A stretch of 64,000 bases of DNA from Gnetum montanum. Lineage: Eukaryota > Streptophyta > Gnetopsida > Gnetales > Gnetaceae. Position numbers and translations under genes: made by a program. The DNA lies in assembly GCA_015680685.1 (NCBI GenBank), contig MNCI01013751.1, positions 172,469 through 236,468 on the forward strand, in the 5' to 3' direction. The notes below the pieces were generated by a model that worked only from the letters and a program-made list of their open reading frames with translations, made no database searches and was not told the origin of the DNA. Positions 1 through 12,175 of the stretch are shown piece after piece (within the stretch, counting starts at the first letter, position 1; each line of letters starts with the position of its first letter).

Positions 1-1140
1 GAATTAGGTTTACCAAAGCCTACACCACTAAGCACCGTTCCCATGAGTTCGTCCGTTAATGAGCCTAGTACAAGTCATATCCCAAACCCAACATTCTCAA
101 CTACTAATGTGAAAACCCCTCCACGAGAAATACGAATGCTAGGTCAAATGGATCAAATTTCTACAGATAAGAATATCCCAAATGGTAAAGACCTAGCTAA
201 TGCATTGACCCAGGTCACACAAGCCTTAAAACAAAATATTACTTCTTTAAGTTTGTATGACCTAGTGATGACTTCACCAGTACATCAAGAGGCTCTCGTA
301 CAAATGTTAACTTCAACTCCTGTTAATGAGGATCTCCCTGCAGATGAACCATCCATTTATGCGGTATTATCCCCACAACTTCAGGAATCAAAGACCACAT
401 CCTTAGAATTCCATGTTAAGGACATTAAGCTAGATGAGAAAACAAGGGAAATCACCACAGCTTCTATGTTCATAACAATACAGGTTGATAATTTCAAAAT
501 ACGTAGGGTGCATGTTGATGATGGTGCAGCAACAAATGTAATACCTTTTTCCATCATTGAAAAATTGGGACTCACTGAATAAATACAACCTACAACAACC
601 TCTTTCCTGAGATCCTTCAGTGGTTCCCGTGTGGGAGTGAAAGGTATGGTTACCTTAGAGTTTATAGCTGGAGATCAATTCCCTACATCAACTGAATTCA
701 TAGTGGTTGATGAAATGCCAGGGTTTAATCTGATCCTAGGACATCCTTGGCTAGCTCAACTTAAAGCCGTATCTTCACCAATCCATCAGGAGATACATCT
801 ACCTTACGAGGGTGGTGAGATCATCATACATGGGGATATAATACCATCAATCAGTTCCTCACACCTTGAGGTAGGTCAAGGTTCAGAAATTGAGTTCATT
901 AAACCTAAACAAGAAACCATAGATATACATCAAAACGTGAACCCAACATTAATTCAAAACCCAACTAGCACTGAAGAAACTCAAGAAGACACAGACATAG
1001 GAGCCATTCCCATTGATGACTCTTGGTCAGAACTACCCTTTGACATCATCGATGAAGGGGAAGGTGAATATAAGATCATACCCATACACCCAGCCCCACA
1101 CGTTAAGTTACAAACGATCAAGAGACAACTCAACAACTAG
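1..1140 (+). pseudogene. Gag-protease remnant of a Tat/Ogre-like Ty3/gypsy element
   Basis: One reading frame (codons from 43) runs to the stop at 1138-1140 and is broken only by TAA at 580-582, where the frame continues at once. The N-terminal part is Pro/Thr-rich linker. A retropepsin core lies at about 505-760: the flap-strand context RRVHVDDGAATNV gives the active-site Asp (DDGA for the usual D[S/G/D]G), and NLILGHPWL about 75 codons later is the second conserved block of Tat/Ogre proteases. No reverse transcriptase follows; after 1140 the sequence is non-coding tandem repeat. It may be a gag-pro-only derivative or the gag-pro part of an element whose pol was lost. The 5' end lies outside the window. 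Assignment to the Tat/Ogre lineage rests on motif style only. Confidence 0.7.
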
Positions 1141-1156
1141 AAAGAATGATACAAAC

Positions 1157-1345
1157 AGTCCGAAACGACGTTAAACTATAACATGTCCGAAACGACGTTA
1201 AACTACAAATAGTCCGAAATGACATTAAACTATGAATTGTCCGAAATGACGTTAAACTACCAATAGTCCAAAATGACGTTAAACTATGAACTGTCCGAAA
1301 TGACGTTAAACTACAACAAGTCCGCAATGACATTAAACTAGCCAC
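1157..1345. repeat. 27-bp tandem array, seven units
   Basis: Seven units start at 1157, 1184, 1211, 1238, 1265, 1292 and 1319, exactly 27 bp apart. Each has the core GTCCGAAATGACGTTAAACT. A decayed eighth unit begins at 1346. Linker halves alternate (units begin AGTCC or TGTCC), hinting at growth by 54-bp dimers. The array sits just after the gag-pro stop, the position where Ogre/Tat 3' untranslated regions are known to carry hypervariable tandem repeats. Confidence 0.93.
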
Positions 1346-1928
1346 GGTCAGAAATGGCCGGTTCTGTTTAAAACTTCTTGAAAACATTACTACCTTTGGC
1401 ACACCATGGCATAAAACTGGTAATCCTTTCTTTGACAACAAATGCAACAGTTCATCGAGACTTTAAACTGATGTACCAAGCCCGAAATGGTTTTAAACTA
1501 GAGCCAACAAATTACATATTTACAAACTCTTGTCATCTTACACTGAATTTCCGTTTACAAGTTACAAGTTACAATTTAGATTCATGCACAGTTGTTGCCC
1601 TCTTTTCCAAACTTACATTTAGTTGCACACATATACTCTAGAAAACAAAGAAAAACAATAAAAAAAACATAAAACTACAAAAAAATACATGGCCCGAAAA
1701 GGCCTTAAACTAGCATACGGCCCAGAACGACATAAAACTATCACTTTTTGCATTGCCTTTTTTTCATTCATACATCCTAACTCTATGTACAACAGGTGTT
1801 GCTTGATGTTGTTTTCTTCCTAGTTGATTTTTGCAGGATCTCGCAAGGACATGGTATGACCATGCATGAAGCATCAAACTTTACACAAGCAAGGTAAGCA
1901 TAAGTCCACTATGACTATAAACTAGCAC
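1346..1928. other. Non-coding element interior with scattered repeat cores
   Basis: No coding frame is supported. Degenerate copies of the array core recur at 1480-1500, 1690-1712 and 1718-1741 (GGCCCGAAAAGGCCTTAAACT and relatives), so this is decayed array mixed with single-copy spacer of the same Tat-like element. Confidence 0.6.
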
Positions 1929-2076
1929 AGTCCTGGATCATGACTTAAAACTGATACCACAGAATAGTCCTGGATCATGGCTTAAAACTGATACCACAGA
2001 GAAGTCCTGGATCATGACTTAAAACTGATACCACAGAACAGTCTTGAATCATGACTTAAAACTGATACCACAGAGT
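1929..2076. repeat. 37-bp tandem array, four units
   Basis: Units start at 1929, 1966, 2003 and 2040, with exact 37-bp spacing. Each runs AGTCCTGGATCATGACTTAA then AACTGATACCACAGA. The units keep the GTCC...ATGAC..TAAACT skeleton of the 27-bp array with a longer linker. Confidence 0.93.
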
Positions 2077-2290
2077 TCTGTCCGGTATGACACTAAACTG
2101 CTACATCCGTCCGCCATGACATGAAACTAGCATCCAGAGTCCACTAAGACTATAAACTAGTTTGCCTCTTCATAGTCCGCCATGACTATAAACTAGCAAT
2201 GCACCGTCTGCTACGATGCTAAACTGGCACCGTCCAAGGGGTTATGACGTGAAACTAATCCACAACAGTCCGCTAAGACTATAAACTAGC
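2077..2290. repeat. Degenerate array of the same core, irregular spacing
   Basis: About seven copies of GTCC(G)nnATGACnnTAAACT occur with unequal spacers (near 2082, 2108, 2139, 2176, 2207, 2233 and 2266). Together with the two regular arrays this shows one core motif amplified several times with different unit lengths. Confidence 0.75.
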
Positions 2291-3439
2291 GACATCATTG
2301 ATGACCAGGCAAAAATTTGAAAAGATCTGTTGCTGCAGTTGGTTGTTCCTGTTCCACATAGACTTGTTGCATGATTCATCCCATGGGGCCTAATGAAACT
2401 GATGCTATTCATGATTCTATTTGCTTTGAAAGCTGCACGTGGTGACTCCATCTCCTTGTTTAAAGTGTTTAGCTGATTGTTTCATTTGTGGTTTTCTTGT
2501 CTTCTTGGAGTTGTGTTTGCAGGATGACACTTTAGAGGCATTCGTGCATAGATGCACTTCATCATGACGACAAGGTATCACATTTCTCCTGACGCATGCG
2601 ACTGGGTTAATCAATCTGTTCATAAGTACATCCCCTACTCCCGATGCATCCCCTATTTCCCAATCATGCTCCCTTATCCTATTCGATTACACCCCCCCTT
2701 GATACATTCCACTCATCTTAAAACTCTTGGTACACTGTTGCACACTGTAGCTCTCTAAGCAGTTGTGATGCAAAACACAAATACACAGTACATGATGCAA
2801 AATGCAAGTGCTTAAACATGAGCACAGCACAAAAAGCAAGCTCTTTTAAAAAGACCAAAAAAAAGAAAAAAAAAGAAAAAAAAAGAAAACAAAAAAAAGG
2901 TCAAAGAGAAAAATGCATGGAAAAGATCTTCAAGACCCCGTTGACATCATAAACAAAAGACTATTGGCCATTCTCATACAAGCCCCAGGCAAGAAGGCAA
3001 TTGTCTTGAAAAAAGAAAACAGTTACACTTGTGTCTCAAAGAGACCATGTTGCACATCATTGCGTGGCTTTGGCTGTTTACAACGGGCCCCGCAAATACT
3101 CTATAAGAGTCCCATTTCTCCAAAGAACGCACCTCCTATCTCTTGGTTCCGAGTCTGCTGAAAAAACAGGCTGTTAACAAGGACCAAATGACATAACTTG
3201 TGCATAAGAGAGCATTCCCCTCCCACAAAATCCCAGCAAAAATCATCTCTCTTAACCTCCTAGCTTCCCCGGTTACAATCAATTCCCTTGCATCTTGAAC
3301 CACATTCCCCTCAATCCCATGTACTTCTGAAAATGGTGCGATAATATCCAGCCAAAGGCTAATGGTTAATGGTTGATGCTTTGTTGTTCATGGTGTTTTG
3401 CACTTCTTTGTCGATGCCTCTCGGGTGAATTCCTCCAGA
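2291..3439. other. Non-coding 3' region of the Tat-like element
   Basis: No credible gene. It holds an A-rich stretch at about 2848-2900 (runs of A broken by single G), a short self-similar patch with ATGCAAAA repeats at 2768-2835, and a TATA-like CTATAAGAG near 3100. Its position between the tandem arrays and the polypurine tract fits a 3' untranslated region. Confidence 0.5.
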
Positions 3440-3440
3440 C

Positions 3441-3459
3441 ATCAACAAAGAGGGGCCAA
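3441..3459 (+). other. Probable polypurine tract of the Tat-like element
   Basis: CATCAACAAAGAGGGGCCAA directly precedes TGAAACACC. An AAAGAGGGG tract abutting TG is the usual plus-strand primer context of Tat/Ogre-type elements. Confidence 0.5.
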
Positions 3460-4371
3460 TGAAACACCATTAATTTCAGCTTAATACTTTGAATGGAAAT
3501 TTATTCCTCTACAATGCAAGGATGGAAGCCCAACTGCAGAAGGCATCTGCATGGCAAATTGCAGCCTTGGTTCACTTTACCGTCAAGGCAGGCTTTAGCT
3601 TGGGCCGCTAAATGTTTAGCCCAGTTGAGAAAAGTGGTCTCTCCATGCATTTTTGATGGATTCAAATGCCATTCCTTCTTGACCAACTACTAATACCGAT
3701 GTAGACACAGACGTAGACTCTTCACAAGGACACAACCGCACTTGCTCATAGAAATCTTCTTCTTCTTCTTTGAGATATCACAGGGAACACGGCAGGCAGG
3801 GCGGGAGAATTCAAACTCACGTCATTCCAGATGTGTTTTTTTTCCTCTCTCCATCCATGCGCCCTGCCCCCATGCACTTTGCCTACTGTTTACGTCAACC
3901 ATAAAATGCTCCAAAATCGAAAAAGCATGAGATGAGAACACTGTTCCATTGAGTTTAAACATTCGAAAGTTTCCCGCTGTTACAGTTTTGTTTTGCTTCT
4001 GGGCCAAACATGCGCGGCTGGTGCAGCATTCTTTTTAAAACAATATAATACAGTTTCATCATTGTCTCCTATTTACATTATTTACTTTGGTTTATGCTTT
4101 GTTTGCAGTATAATTCTATTCACGTACGCTTTATTTACATTTCGTATCATTGTTTACATTTCGTTTACATCTTGTTTACGATAACCCCAGTGCTAGCCAT
4201 AGCTTACACTCGGGGAAGTCCTTGGTTGATTTGCGTGCAAACCATCCAAGGCACTCTGCCCTCATTCCCTTTTCCAGCTTGCCCTCAAGCGAAGGTAGAG
4301 TCAATTGTGGCTGTCCAACGATCTCTCGGTGTCTGTTTCCCTTCCAGCCTTACACCGACGATTTAGGTCAG
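3460..4371 (+). repeat. Probable 3' LTR of the Tat-like element
   Basis: It starts TGAAACACC right after the purine tract. It contains a TATA-like AATATAATACAG near 4045 and a GC-richer distal part (CACTCGGGGAAGTCC near 4210). It ends where Athila-like gag sequence begins at about 4372. No second copy is in the window, so neither boundary can be proved; the right boundary is set by the start of recognisable gag at 4372. About 0.9 kb is a normal LTR size. Confidence 0.4.
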
Positions 4372-6890
4372 TACACTGATGAGTATGTATCCAATTTCAC
4401 CTTCATCCTACATCAGGATGAATAGCTGTGGTGGTGTGACATGGAGGGAAACATTGTGTTTTTGCCCAATCAATCCATTCCTGCAATGCTCCAACAAATA
4501 TTTATATGATAGGATCTCTAGGAACTTCATGCTGAGTATGTTGTGCAAGATAGTGATGCTAGGGATTATCATCCCACTGAGGCACAACGTCTCAGGGATC
4601 TCTGTTGGAACAATGTTATGAATTTGTGAATGGAAAGAGATTTAATGATTCTCTATTCTTGCTATATCAATAAGATGGTGAAGAGCACTTCTCTGGGGAT
4701 TTTCCATTTAGTGAAATTCCTGTCTTTGACTTTGGTAAAGGAGGTCAAAACCAGAACTTGTAGCCCACTATTCAGAATCCTAGTTCTAGTAAGAATGGAT
4801 CCCATAATAAAGAAGGATCCAAAGAGGCAAGCTAAGGTAGGGATATGAACAAGAAACAAGATCATGATCATGGCCACAATTGTTGAAGAGGTAGTAGCAA
4901 GCACCGTGATGGTACTAGTCCTCCTTCCTCTTCACCTTCATCATCATCATCATCTTCTTCTTTTGGCTCTAACCATGATGGTAGGTGGCAAGACCATGAT
5001 GGAGGTGACTGAAATGATCAAAGGGACTATCGGGAGAGGCAAGATTAAGGGCATGGACATTCAAGAGAGGCACATCACCATGAACAAAGGGATAACAGAG
5101 GGCATTGCAGACACCATGATCATGGCCTCGATGAGCCTTTGCTTGCTACTTGAAGTATGCTCAATATTACAGACGTAGTACAAATTCCAATAAGGCATGT
5201 GAAGGATAGTTGGATAAAAAGGCTAGACATGAATAATATTCCTCAGTTTGAAAGGGGATATAACTTTGATCCATAGAACCATCTCCAAGCTTTTCAAGAT
5301 GCATGTGCCTTGAAAAACATAGAGAATGAGTGGTAAAAACTTAAGTTGTTTTCAAGGACATTCATTAAAGAAGTAGATAGCTGGTACCAGTTCTTAGAGC
5401 TGGAATCTATCAGATGATGGAGTACCATGTTTGAATTATTTAATGATAAATATCAAACATACTCCAAAGTGTCCAACTTGAGAAGGTAAATCTAAGGATG
5501 GAAACAAGAAACACATAAACCCTTGGATGCTGCCATTGGCCAATACTATTTCTTAATGCACAAATGTCCTAGCCATGGTTATTATCAATTGGATCAACTT
5601 CGCCACATTGTAGATGGGCTTCGATCAGAAATGAGGAGAACCCTTGGTATCTATGCCCAAGGGTGAGTATCAAAATTAAGTTCCTATCAAATACAAAGAC
5701 TAATCAAGTAGGTAGCTAAAGAGGAGGGTGAATTAAGAAAAAAAAAGTGCAAAAGAATATAATCACAATCCTTTCATTCACAAGAGGGAGGTTTGATTAT
5801 GTGATTGTGAGGAAGAATCCGCATCTGATGAGGTGGTGAATAGGAAAACCTTGTCACTCCAAAAATTTCAATTTGAGATTACAGCCAAGGTTGATCAATT
5901 ATGAGACTCCATGGATGGCAGATTTCAAGCTATCTTAAAAATTGCTAAAGAGTCCAAAGAATGAGGTAGTGATCGTGAGCACAAGAGGTGCAAGGAAGTT
6001 GAACATGCCTATCAAAAAGGTAAGGGAAGGATTGCTATAATAGAAGAAGTTGTGGAAAGTAAATCAGATGATAATGGTGGGTGTGACATCTACCGATATG
6101 AACATCCTAAGGGATGTTTCCCCATAGTGTCACATTTATAGGAGTTTGGGGTTTATGCTTTGAATCTATAACTAACACAAAGACAAACATCTAGAAGATT
6201 ATCTTATCTTCAAGGTAATTTAAGGTAGTTCCATCAACAACAACAATATTATCCAAGTGGACCTCCACCACAACCATATGAGTAGTATTAATAGTGGTAG
6301 CAAACACAATCATGGGTGTTGGCACTACCAAGGTAGTAATACCCTTATAGACAACTTGATCCATATGGATACTACGTTCAGCAACCCCTGTCTGCAGTTG
6401 ACTTCTCTAGTCATGTTTCTAATTTCCAATCTCACTACCACCCTTCTAATTATTGTCAAACTCATTTTCCACATGAAAGAAGGGATGCCACCTTTTATCC
6501 TTATCCCCCTCATGTCCCTGCACATGTTCCTCCTCCAATCGTACAACTACCACCTACTCCACCTATGCAGGGTGAACTACCAGCTCAACTGCAACAATGC
6601 AATGCTACTAGGGCCATTAATCTATAACTAGTTCATCAATTGAGTGGTTTGAATACTCGATCAAAGAAAAGACCTTTCTTTTGACCCCACAGTCCACTTA
6701 AGCCTTCAAATACACCTACGGTTGAAAACCCTATCCCTCCATCTTTCTCTATATCAAGTTCCTTCAAGCCCCCTTGAAAACAAACACTACCTAGGATCCA
6801 TACTATGATGCTTACTCACCTTGTATCTGATTGGATTCATGCTAGAAACCTTCCCAAAAAATTAGTCGATCTTGGAAGTCCTCATTTATT
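4372..6890 (+). pseudogene. Decayed gag of element 1
   Basis: It begins inside gag at a segment matching the minus-strand element's gag near codon 25 (HPDEYVSNFTFILHQDE). The retrotransposon-gag core is recognisable at about 5230-5680 (matching the RWSxxxELFNxKYQTYxRV block). A zinc-knuckle relic sits at 6085-6120 (CDIYRYEHPKGCF; the second Cys is Tyr here), followed by a Pro/Tyr-rich tail to about 6720. Stops and frameshifts occur throughout, so no functional protein is encoded. Confidence 0.75.
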
Positions 6891-7260
6891 TGCAGATTGT
6901 TGAGAATGAACCATGCAAAGCTCTTCTTGACTTAGGTTTTGGTGTTAATTTAATTTCTCATGAGATGTACATTGTATGGAACTTGCCTCCTCTTAAGAAG
7001 AGCAATATTATATTAGAATTGGCAGACTAGTCCATCGCTATTCCATTGGAACTAGTGGAAGGCATTATCACCACTATCTGTGGGTGGTCTTATCCTATTG
7101 ATTTCCTAGTAATCAAGATGGAGAACTACAAAGGGGATTTCCAAATCATCATGGAAAGGACATGGTTTAGCACATTGATGCAAGAATGGACATTAGAGAT
7201 CTTTCCCTAGAAATATCCAAAGAAAATGCATTTGAAAAGATCGAGAATAAGTGAGTTCCA
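6890..7260 (+). pseudogene. Protease remnant of element 1
   Basis: NEPCKALLDLGFGVNLIS at 6904-6957 matches the intact minus-strand copy, where the motif is DSGSRINLIS; here DSG has become DLG. The block LPPLKKSNIILELAD and the second strand GWSYPIDFLVIKM follow. Stops interrupt the frame. Confidence 0.75.
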
Positions 7261-7419
7261 TGCATCGCATACAACGATACAGGGTGCAATTGTGTGCAGA
7301 AACTTTGGGTCGTGAAATAAGCATCTATCTCTACATGCAAGCACTGTGCAGCAAAAGAAAAAATTCAATGGTGTTTGTACGCAGCAACCATAAAACAAGA
7401 GAACACCTAGTGGTTGACC

Positions 7420-8700
7420 GTTGTATCTGAGAGCATCACACTTTGCATGGAACCAACTGAGAGTCTAACATGTGCATATGTCATAGGCATGGATGAACTT
7501 GAGCAAGTTCATCACCAACTCTATGATGATGTAAATAATGATACCTATTGGGGAGAGTTGGAGATTCCTAAAATTTTCAAATAAGAGCCCCTTGAACTAA
7601 AAACGCTACCAGCCAACATGAAATATGTGTTCTTAAAAAATGGAAAGTTGGTCATAATCAACGTAAATCTTGCTCCAAAGTAGAAAAAGATGCTGTTGTT
7701 GAATGTGGTTGAAAAATGGTCAGCAACTTTTGCTTGGTCATATCTTGAACTCATAGGGATTGATCCTAGGATATGTCAACATCATATCTACATTGGTATG
7801 ACCATGAAGCCAAAGAAACAGCCACAGAGATGACTAAACCCCAAACTGAAGTAGGTCATCAAAGAGGAAATCAAACAACTCCTCAAGGTGGGGTTCATTT
7901 ATCTCATTGCAAATAGTGATTGGATTAGTCCACTCATGATTGTGCCAAAGAAAGAAGGAAAGTGGTAGGTCTGCATCAATTTTCGATTGTTGAATATGGC
8001 AACATTCAAGGATCATTTTCTGTTGTCATTTTTTGATTAAGCATTAGACATAATATCTGGGCATTGCTACTATATTTTCTAGATGGTTATAGTGGCTATA
8101 ACCAAATTCAAATTGCACTAGAGAACCACACAAAGATATGTTCATGAGTCCTTGAGATAGTTTTGCATATCACAAGATGCCATTTCATCTATGCAATACT
8201 CCTGCAACATTCCAACACTTGTTTTTGAGCATTTTTCAATAGCAAATCAAAAGTGGTATGGAAGTCTTCATAGATGACTTCTCCACTTATGGAGCTATGT
8301 TTGAGAAAGCCTTGGATCACCTTGAGCAAGTGCTAAAACACTATGTTGAAACCAACTTGTGGCTCAATTGGCAAAAGAGTCATCTAATGGTCTAGGAAGG
8401 CATTGTATTGGGGCACAGAATATCACAAGAAGGAATTGCGGTAGACCTTGAGAAAATAAGGAACATCTAAGGAATAACCCACCAACTAGAAACTGTTAAA
8501 GATGTTCAATCATTCCCTAGACATACTAGTTACTACTAGCGATTCATAGAGAATTTCTTTAAGAGCACAAGGCCATTGGTGGATCTGACAAAGAAAGATG
8601 CTCCATTTGTCTAGATGCCAGAATGTGAAAAAGCATTCCAATAATTGAAAGAGAAACTTATAGAAACTCCAATCCTGCAAGCACCTGATTACTCTAGACC
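7420..8700 (+). pseudogene. Reverse transcriptase remnant of element 1
   Basis: The RT leader (7440-7800) and fingers/palm (7855-8600) are recognisable: GFIYLIANSDWISPLMIVPKK, CINFRLLNMATFKDHF, then VFIDDFSTYG at about 8259-8290, the catalytic [YF]MDD box with Met changed to Ile. Downstream come LNWQKSHLMV and EGIVLGHRIS. Gln and Arg codons have become TAG/TAA at several places (for example FFD*ALD near 8035), and short frameshifts break the palm. Confidence 0.85.
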
Positions 8701-9065
8701 ATTTCATGTCATGATAGATGCATCAAATTATGCCTTAGGAGCTATGCTTATGTAAATGGATGATAAGAAACATCCATACTACATCCACTAAGCTAGCTAA
8801 AGCATTGTGGATGTACAACTAAACTACACCACTACAGAAAAAGAATTGATGGTAGTGGTGTTTGCTTTAGAGAAGTTCAAGCATTATGTACTTGGATACA
8901 AGGTGTTTGTGCACATGAACCATAGTGTCATCTGCTTCTTGATGAACAAGCCAACAATGAGCACTCATGTCATACGGTGGCTAGTGATCTTGCAGGAATT
9001 TGATCTTACAATGGTAGATTGAAAGGGCAATGAGAATGTGGTCATTGATCACTTATCTCAGTTAC
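8700..9065 (+). pseudogene. RNase H remnant of element 1
   Basis: IDASNYALGAML at about 8716-8752 and TEKELMVVVFALEKF at 8830-8875 mark the gypsy RNase H domain. VFVHMNHSVICFL matches VFVHTDHSAIQFL of the minus-strand copy, so the catalytic TDH has become MNH. The end (DHLSQL) is followed by the linker to integrase. Confidence 0.85.
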
Positions 9066-9129
9066 GATGGAACGACAAAGAGGAACAAAATCCACTATCT
9101 GATATGTTTCCTGATGAACTCCTCTTTGT

Positions 9130-10395
9130 TGGGGCTATAACTAAATAATTGTCCAATGAGCCTAAATGGTATGATGAAATTCTCATCTATTTTCTCACCC
9201 AAGAGATGCCACAAGAATTGGACCACTAGAAGAAAAAAAAAGTTTCTTCACCAAGTAAAACACTTCATTGAGATCAATAGACATATCTACAAGGTATGCG
9301 CTGATGGCCTAGTTCATTGGTGTGTCCCTAATGTCGATCAACTGTATGTTCTCCAAGATGCTCATGAAGGTCCTTGTGGAGGACACTATGCTAGGAGACA
9401 CATAGCTATTAAAATCCCAATGGTAGGGTACTATTGGCCAACAATCTTGAGAGATGCTCACCATTATGTCTGCTGTTGTGAATGATGCCAATGAGATGGT
9501 GGAATGACTACTTAAATGAAAGGACCTTAGCAATGGATTCAACCATTGAAACCTTTCAACATCTAAGGCATTAATTTCATGGGTCCCATCACGTCCATGT
9601 CAAATGGAAAGGTGTACATCATAGTCACTATTAACTATTGTATGAAATGGGTAGAAGTAGCAGTCATCATTGATTGTACATCTTCTATTGTTGCTCGGTT
9701 TGTACAACAAAATGTTGTAACAAAATTTGGTGTGCTACATGCATTAATTTCTAATAATGGAACTCACTTTATAGGCACTACTTTTCGAAAGCTCATGCAA
9801 TGCTTGGGGGTTGAACATAAACTTAGAACATCCTACCACCCCCAAGCTAATGGTCAAGTTGAGGATACCAATAGGGAAATCACAAGGATTCTAAAAATAA
9901 TTATTAGGAAATATAGGAAAGACTAAAGCACAAAACTCAATGATGCCCTTTGGGCCTACTGCTCAACATGGAAACTTCCTGTAGGGTATTCCCCCTATGA
10001 GCTTATGTATGAAAAATTACCAACACTTCCTATTCAATCTGAGCTCCATACACTTTCAACAACCTATGACCTTGACCTTGACTTGAGTCTAACGCAAAAA
10101 GAAAGACTAATGAATCTCAACCTACTAGATGAAAATTGATTGGTGGCCCTATCATCTAACAAGTTGCACAAGGCATACAAAAAAAAGTTCCATGACATTA
10201 AAATTAGAAAAGTCAAATTTTAACTAGGAGATAAGGTTCTCTACTGGAACCCCACACACATACCTTAACAAACTAAGCTCCAAACATTGTGGGAAGGACC
10301 TTACATCATCTACAAAAATTTTCCTTCTAGGGCCATGATGATCTATAAACCTACGAGCCCAAATAAGAAATAACTAGTCAACATCCAATAAATCA
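9130..10395 (+). pseudogene. Integrase remnant of element 1
   Basis: The zinc-binding N-terminus is at 9345-9500 (HEGPCGGHYA ... CCCE). The catalytic core runs from about 9575 (NFMGPITSMSNGK). The second Asp is lost: LISNNGTHF instead of LISDNG, a G-to-A change. The catalytic Glu survives in NGQVEDTNRE near 9850. The C-terminal part continues to about 10390 with LYWNP-like KVLYWNPTHIP near 10230. Several stops are present. Confidence 0.85.
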
Positions 10396-12175
10396 AACAT
10401 TTCCATGAGCATAAGCCAGCTAATACAACAAACACCTCATCAGATGGACAATCACACTCAATATTTTAGATCTTGTTTTTTCAACTTAGTCATGGGGGAG
10501 ATAGCCACCCATGCTAACCATATAAGAAGCTCCTCAGTTTTTCACCCTTTTTGTTTAATACATTTTCTTTTGTTCTACAACTTTTTGTTTTGCACATTCT
10601 TTATTTTATATCTTCTTGTTTTCATGTCATTAATCTTTTCTAATTTTTATTTTACACCATCATTAGTACATTTGCTATTTCTTGAATAATTTACACTTTA
10701 TTTTATATTTTCTTTTATTTTATTTTGGTGTGATTTTCTAAATTTTTGTTAATAAGTACTAGGTATAATGGTAATGTGTTGCTTGATGGTGGTATGTACT
10801 ATTTTGTTATTTGATTGTTGGTTTCTGAATTCTAGCTTTGAATTTTGTTATGGATGATTGAGATACGGTTTCTTTTTCATGCAATAGGCAGTGAGTTCAC
10901 AACATCCACCCATCCAAAAAATTTATGGTTTTCCTTGTTTTGGAAACATGTAGTCCCTTTTTCATTAACAAAAATTTAACAAATTTGTGACTTTGATTGT
11001 TTCTCGAATTGGAAAGGATTCAAAAGTTTGAACAAGGTGTGACTTCAAGGGCATTCATTATTCTTTGTGCCTTTCTATTTGCTTGGATGTATGTGTGTTT
11101 TCATGGATTTTTACTATTCCATGTTGACCAATAAAAGAAAGTTGAATAAGTCTTTGCATGGTGTAGTTCTCATAAAAAAATCAATGGGAATTCAAAGCAC
11201 ACTTCTTAGATACAACAAACAAATAAGTCTTTGCATGGTATGGCTCCCATTTAAAAAAAATGATGGAAATTCAAAGCACACCCTTGAGAAAAAATAAATG
11301 GGCTATAAGCACTAGTTATGGGACTAGAAAGACATGTTACCCATGCCTGAAGGCCCCCTCTAACTAAGGCCCTTCCTCACTTTCTACTTTCACTTTCTAC
11401 TTCTCTTTTCTTTTTTAATAAGAAACGATGGTTGTTCTATGGGAGCACTCTTGTGTCTCAAGGGAATGGACTGGTCTTAGAATGATGATGCAAAGTCACT
11501 GAACAAGCTTGGTGTTGGTTTGGACTAATGATGGATATTATCAAGTCATTTAACCATAAAATCTACAAGGGTTTTCATGCAACCTTAATTAGAAACTCCA
11601 TTCCACTCTCTCTTATCCATCTATGCTTTCCATGTCTCACCTCATTGTTGGTTTCATGTTCTTATTCAATGTCTTTATTTGATGTGTCAAAATTCTCAAG
11701 TAGTTTCTTCTAGGTTTTTGTACTTAAGCTTCCATAACCACTAATCATCCATGGAGCCTGTGGACTCTTTGGTTTGAAGTTATGCAAGGGAATAAAAGGC
11801 CTATGCCTACTTTGGGAGGATCCACCTGCATATCTTTTGATTGGGTTAACTAAGTTCTTTACCCTCAAACACTCTTATAATCAGATCCTTTTGCTTACCT
11901 CATCAATGACATCCAATTGTGCACATCTTCACAACATTTTTCAATGAACTTTCCTTTTTATTGTTGTGAATTCTTACACCCTCTTCAAATATTTTCTTAT
12001 ATAGAACTTTTTCAAATTTAATGAACCACTTATCTATTTTACCCTATCTATTAGCCTTCCCGCTAACACTCCTAAAGGAATCAATCCACCACAATCACAA
12101 CCTAGCTAAGTGTAACCATCGACAAGACAAGGCATTTAATAGCTATGTGTTACACATTGCATACTAATTCACAAT
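10396..12175 (+). other. Conserved non-coding segment between pol and ORF2 position
   Basis: No gene. It holds, in order: a PPT-like copy at 10486-10498; motif A (GTGTGACTTCAAGGGCATTC) at 11036-11065; a 77-bp tandem duplication at 11145-11297; motif C (GACATGTTACCCATGCCTGA) at about 11330; and motif B (CTTTGGGAGGATCCACCTGC) at 11809-11829. The same motifs in the same order occur in element 5 and, on the minus strand, motifs A and B occur in element 4. Confidence 0.65.
11145..11297. repeat. 77-bp tandem duplication
   Basis: Two copies begin AATAAGTCTTTGCATGGT at 11145 and 11222, each ending with AATTCAAAGCACAC. They diverge by point changes. An open frame across them is a by-product of the duplication. 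Confidence 0.85.

Noticed and set aside
1157-1345. Array resembling CRISPR repeats
   Set aside because: Units are head-to-tail with no unique spacers of constant length, and the context is a plant retroelement.
1130-1447. Antisense open frame of about 105 codons with repeated SLTSFRT-like units
   Set aside because: 27 bp is nine codons, so a stop-free unit stays open through the array; there is no independent coding signal.
11067-11297. Open frame of 76 codons on +
   Set aside because: It lies across the 77-bp tandem duplication and has no counterpart in the homologous segment of element 5.
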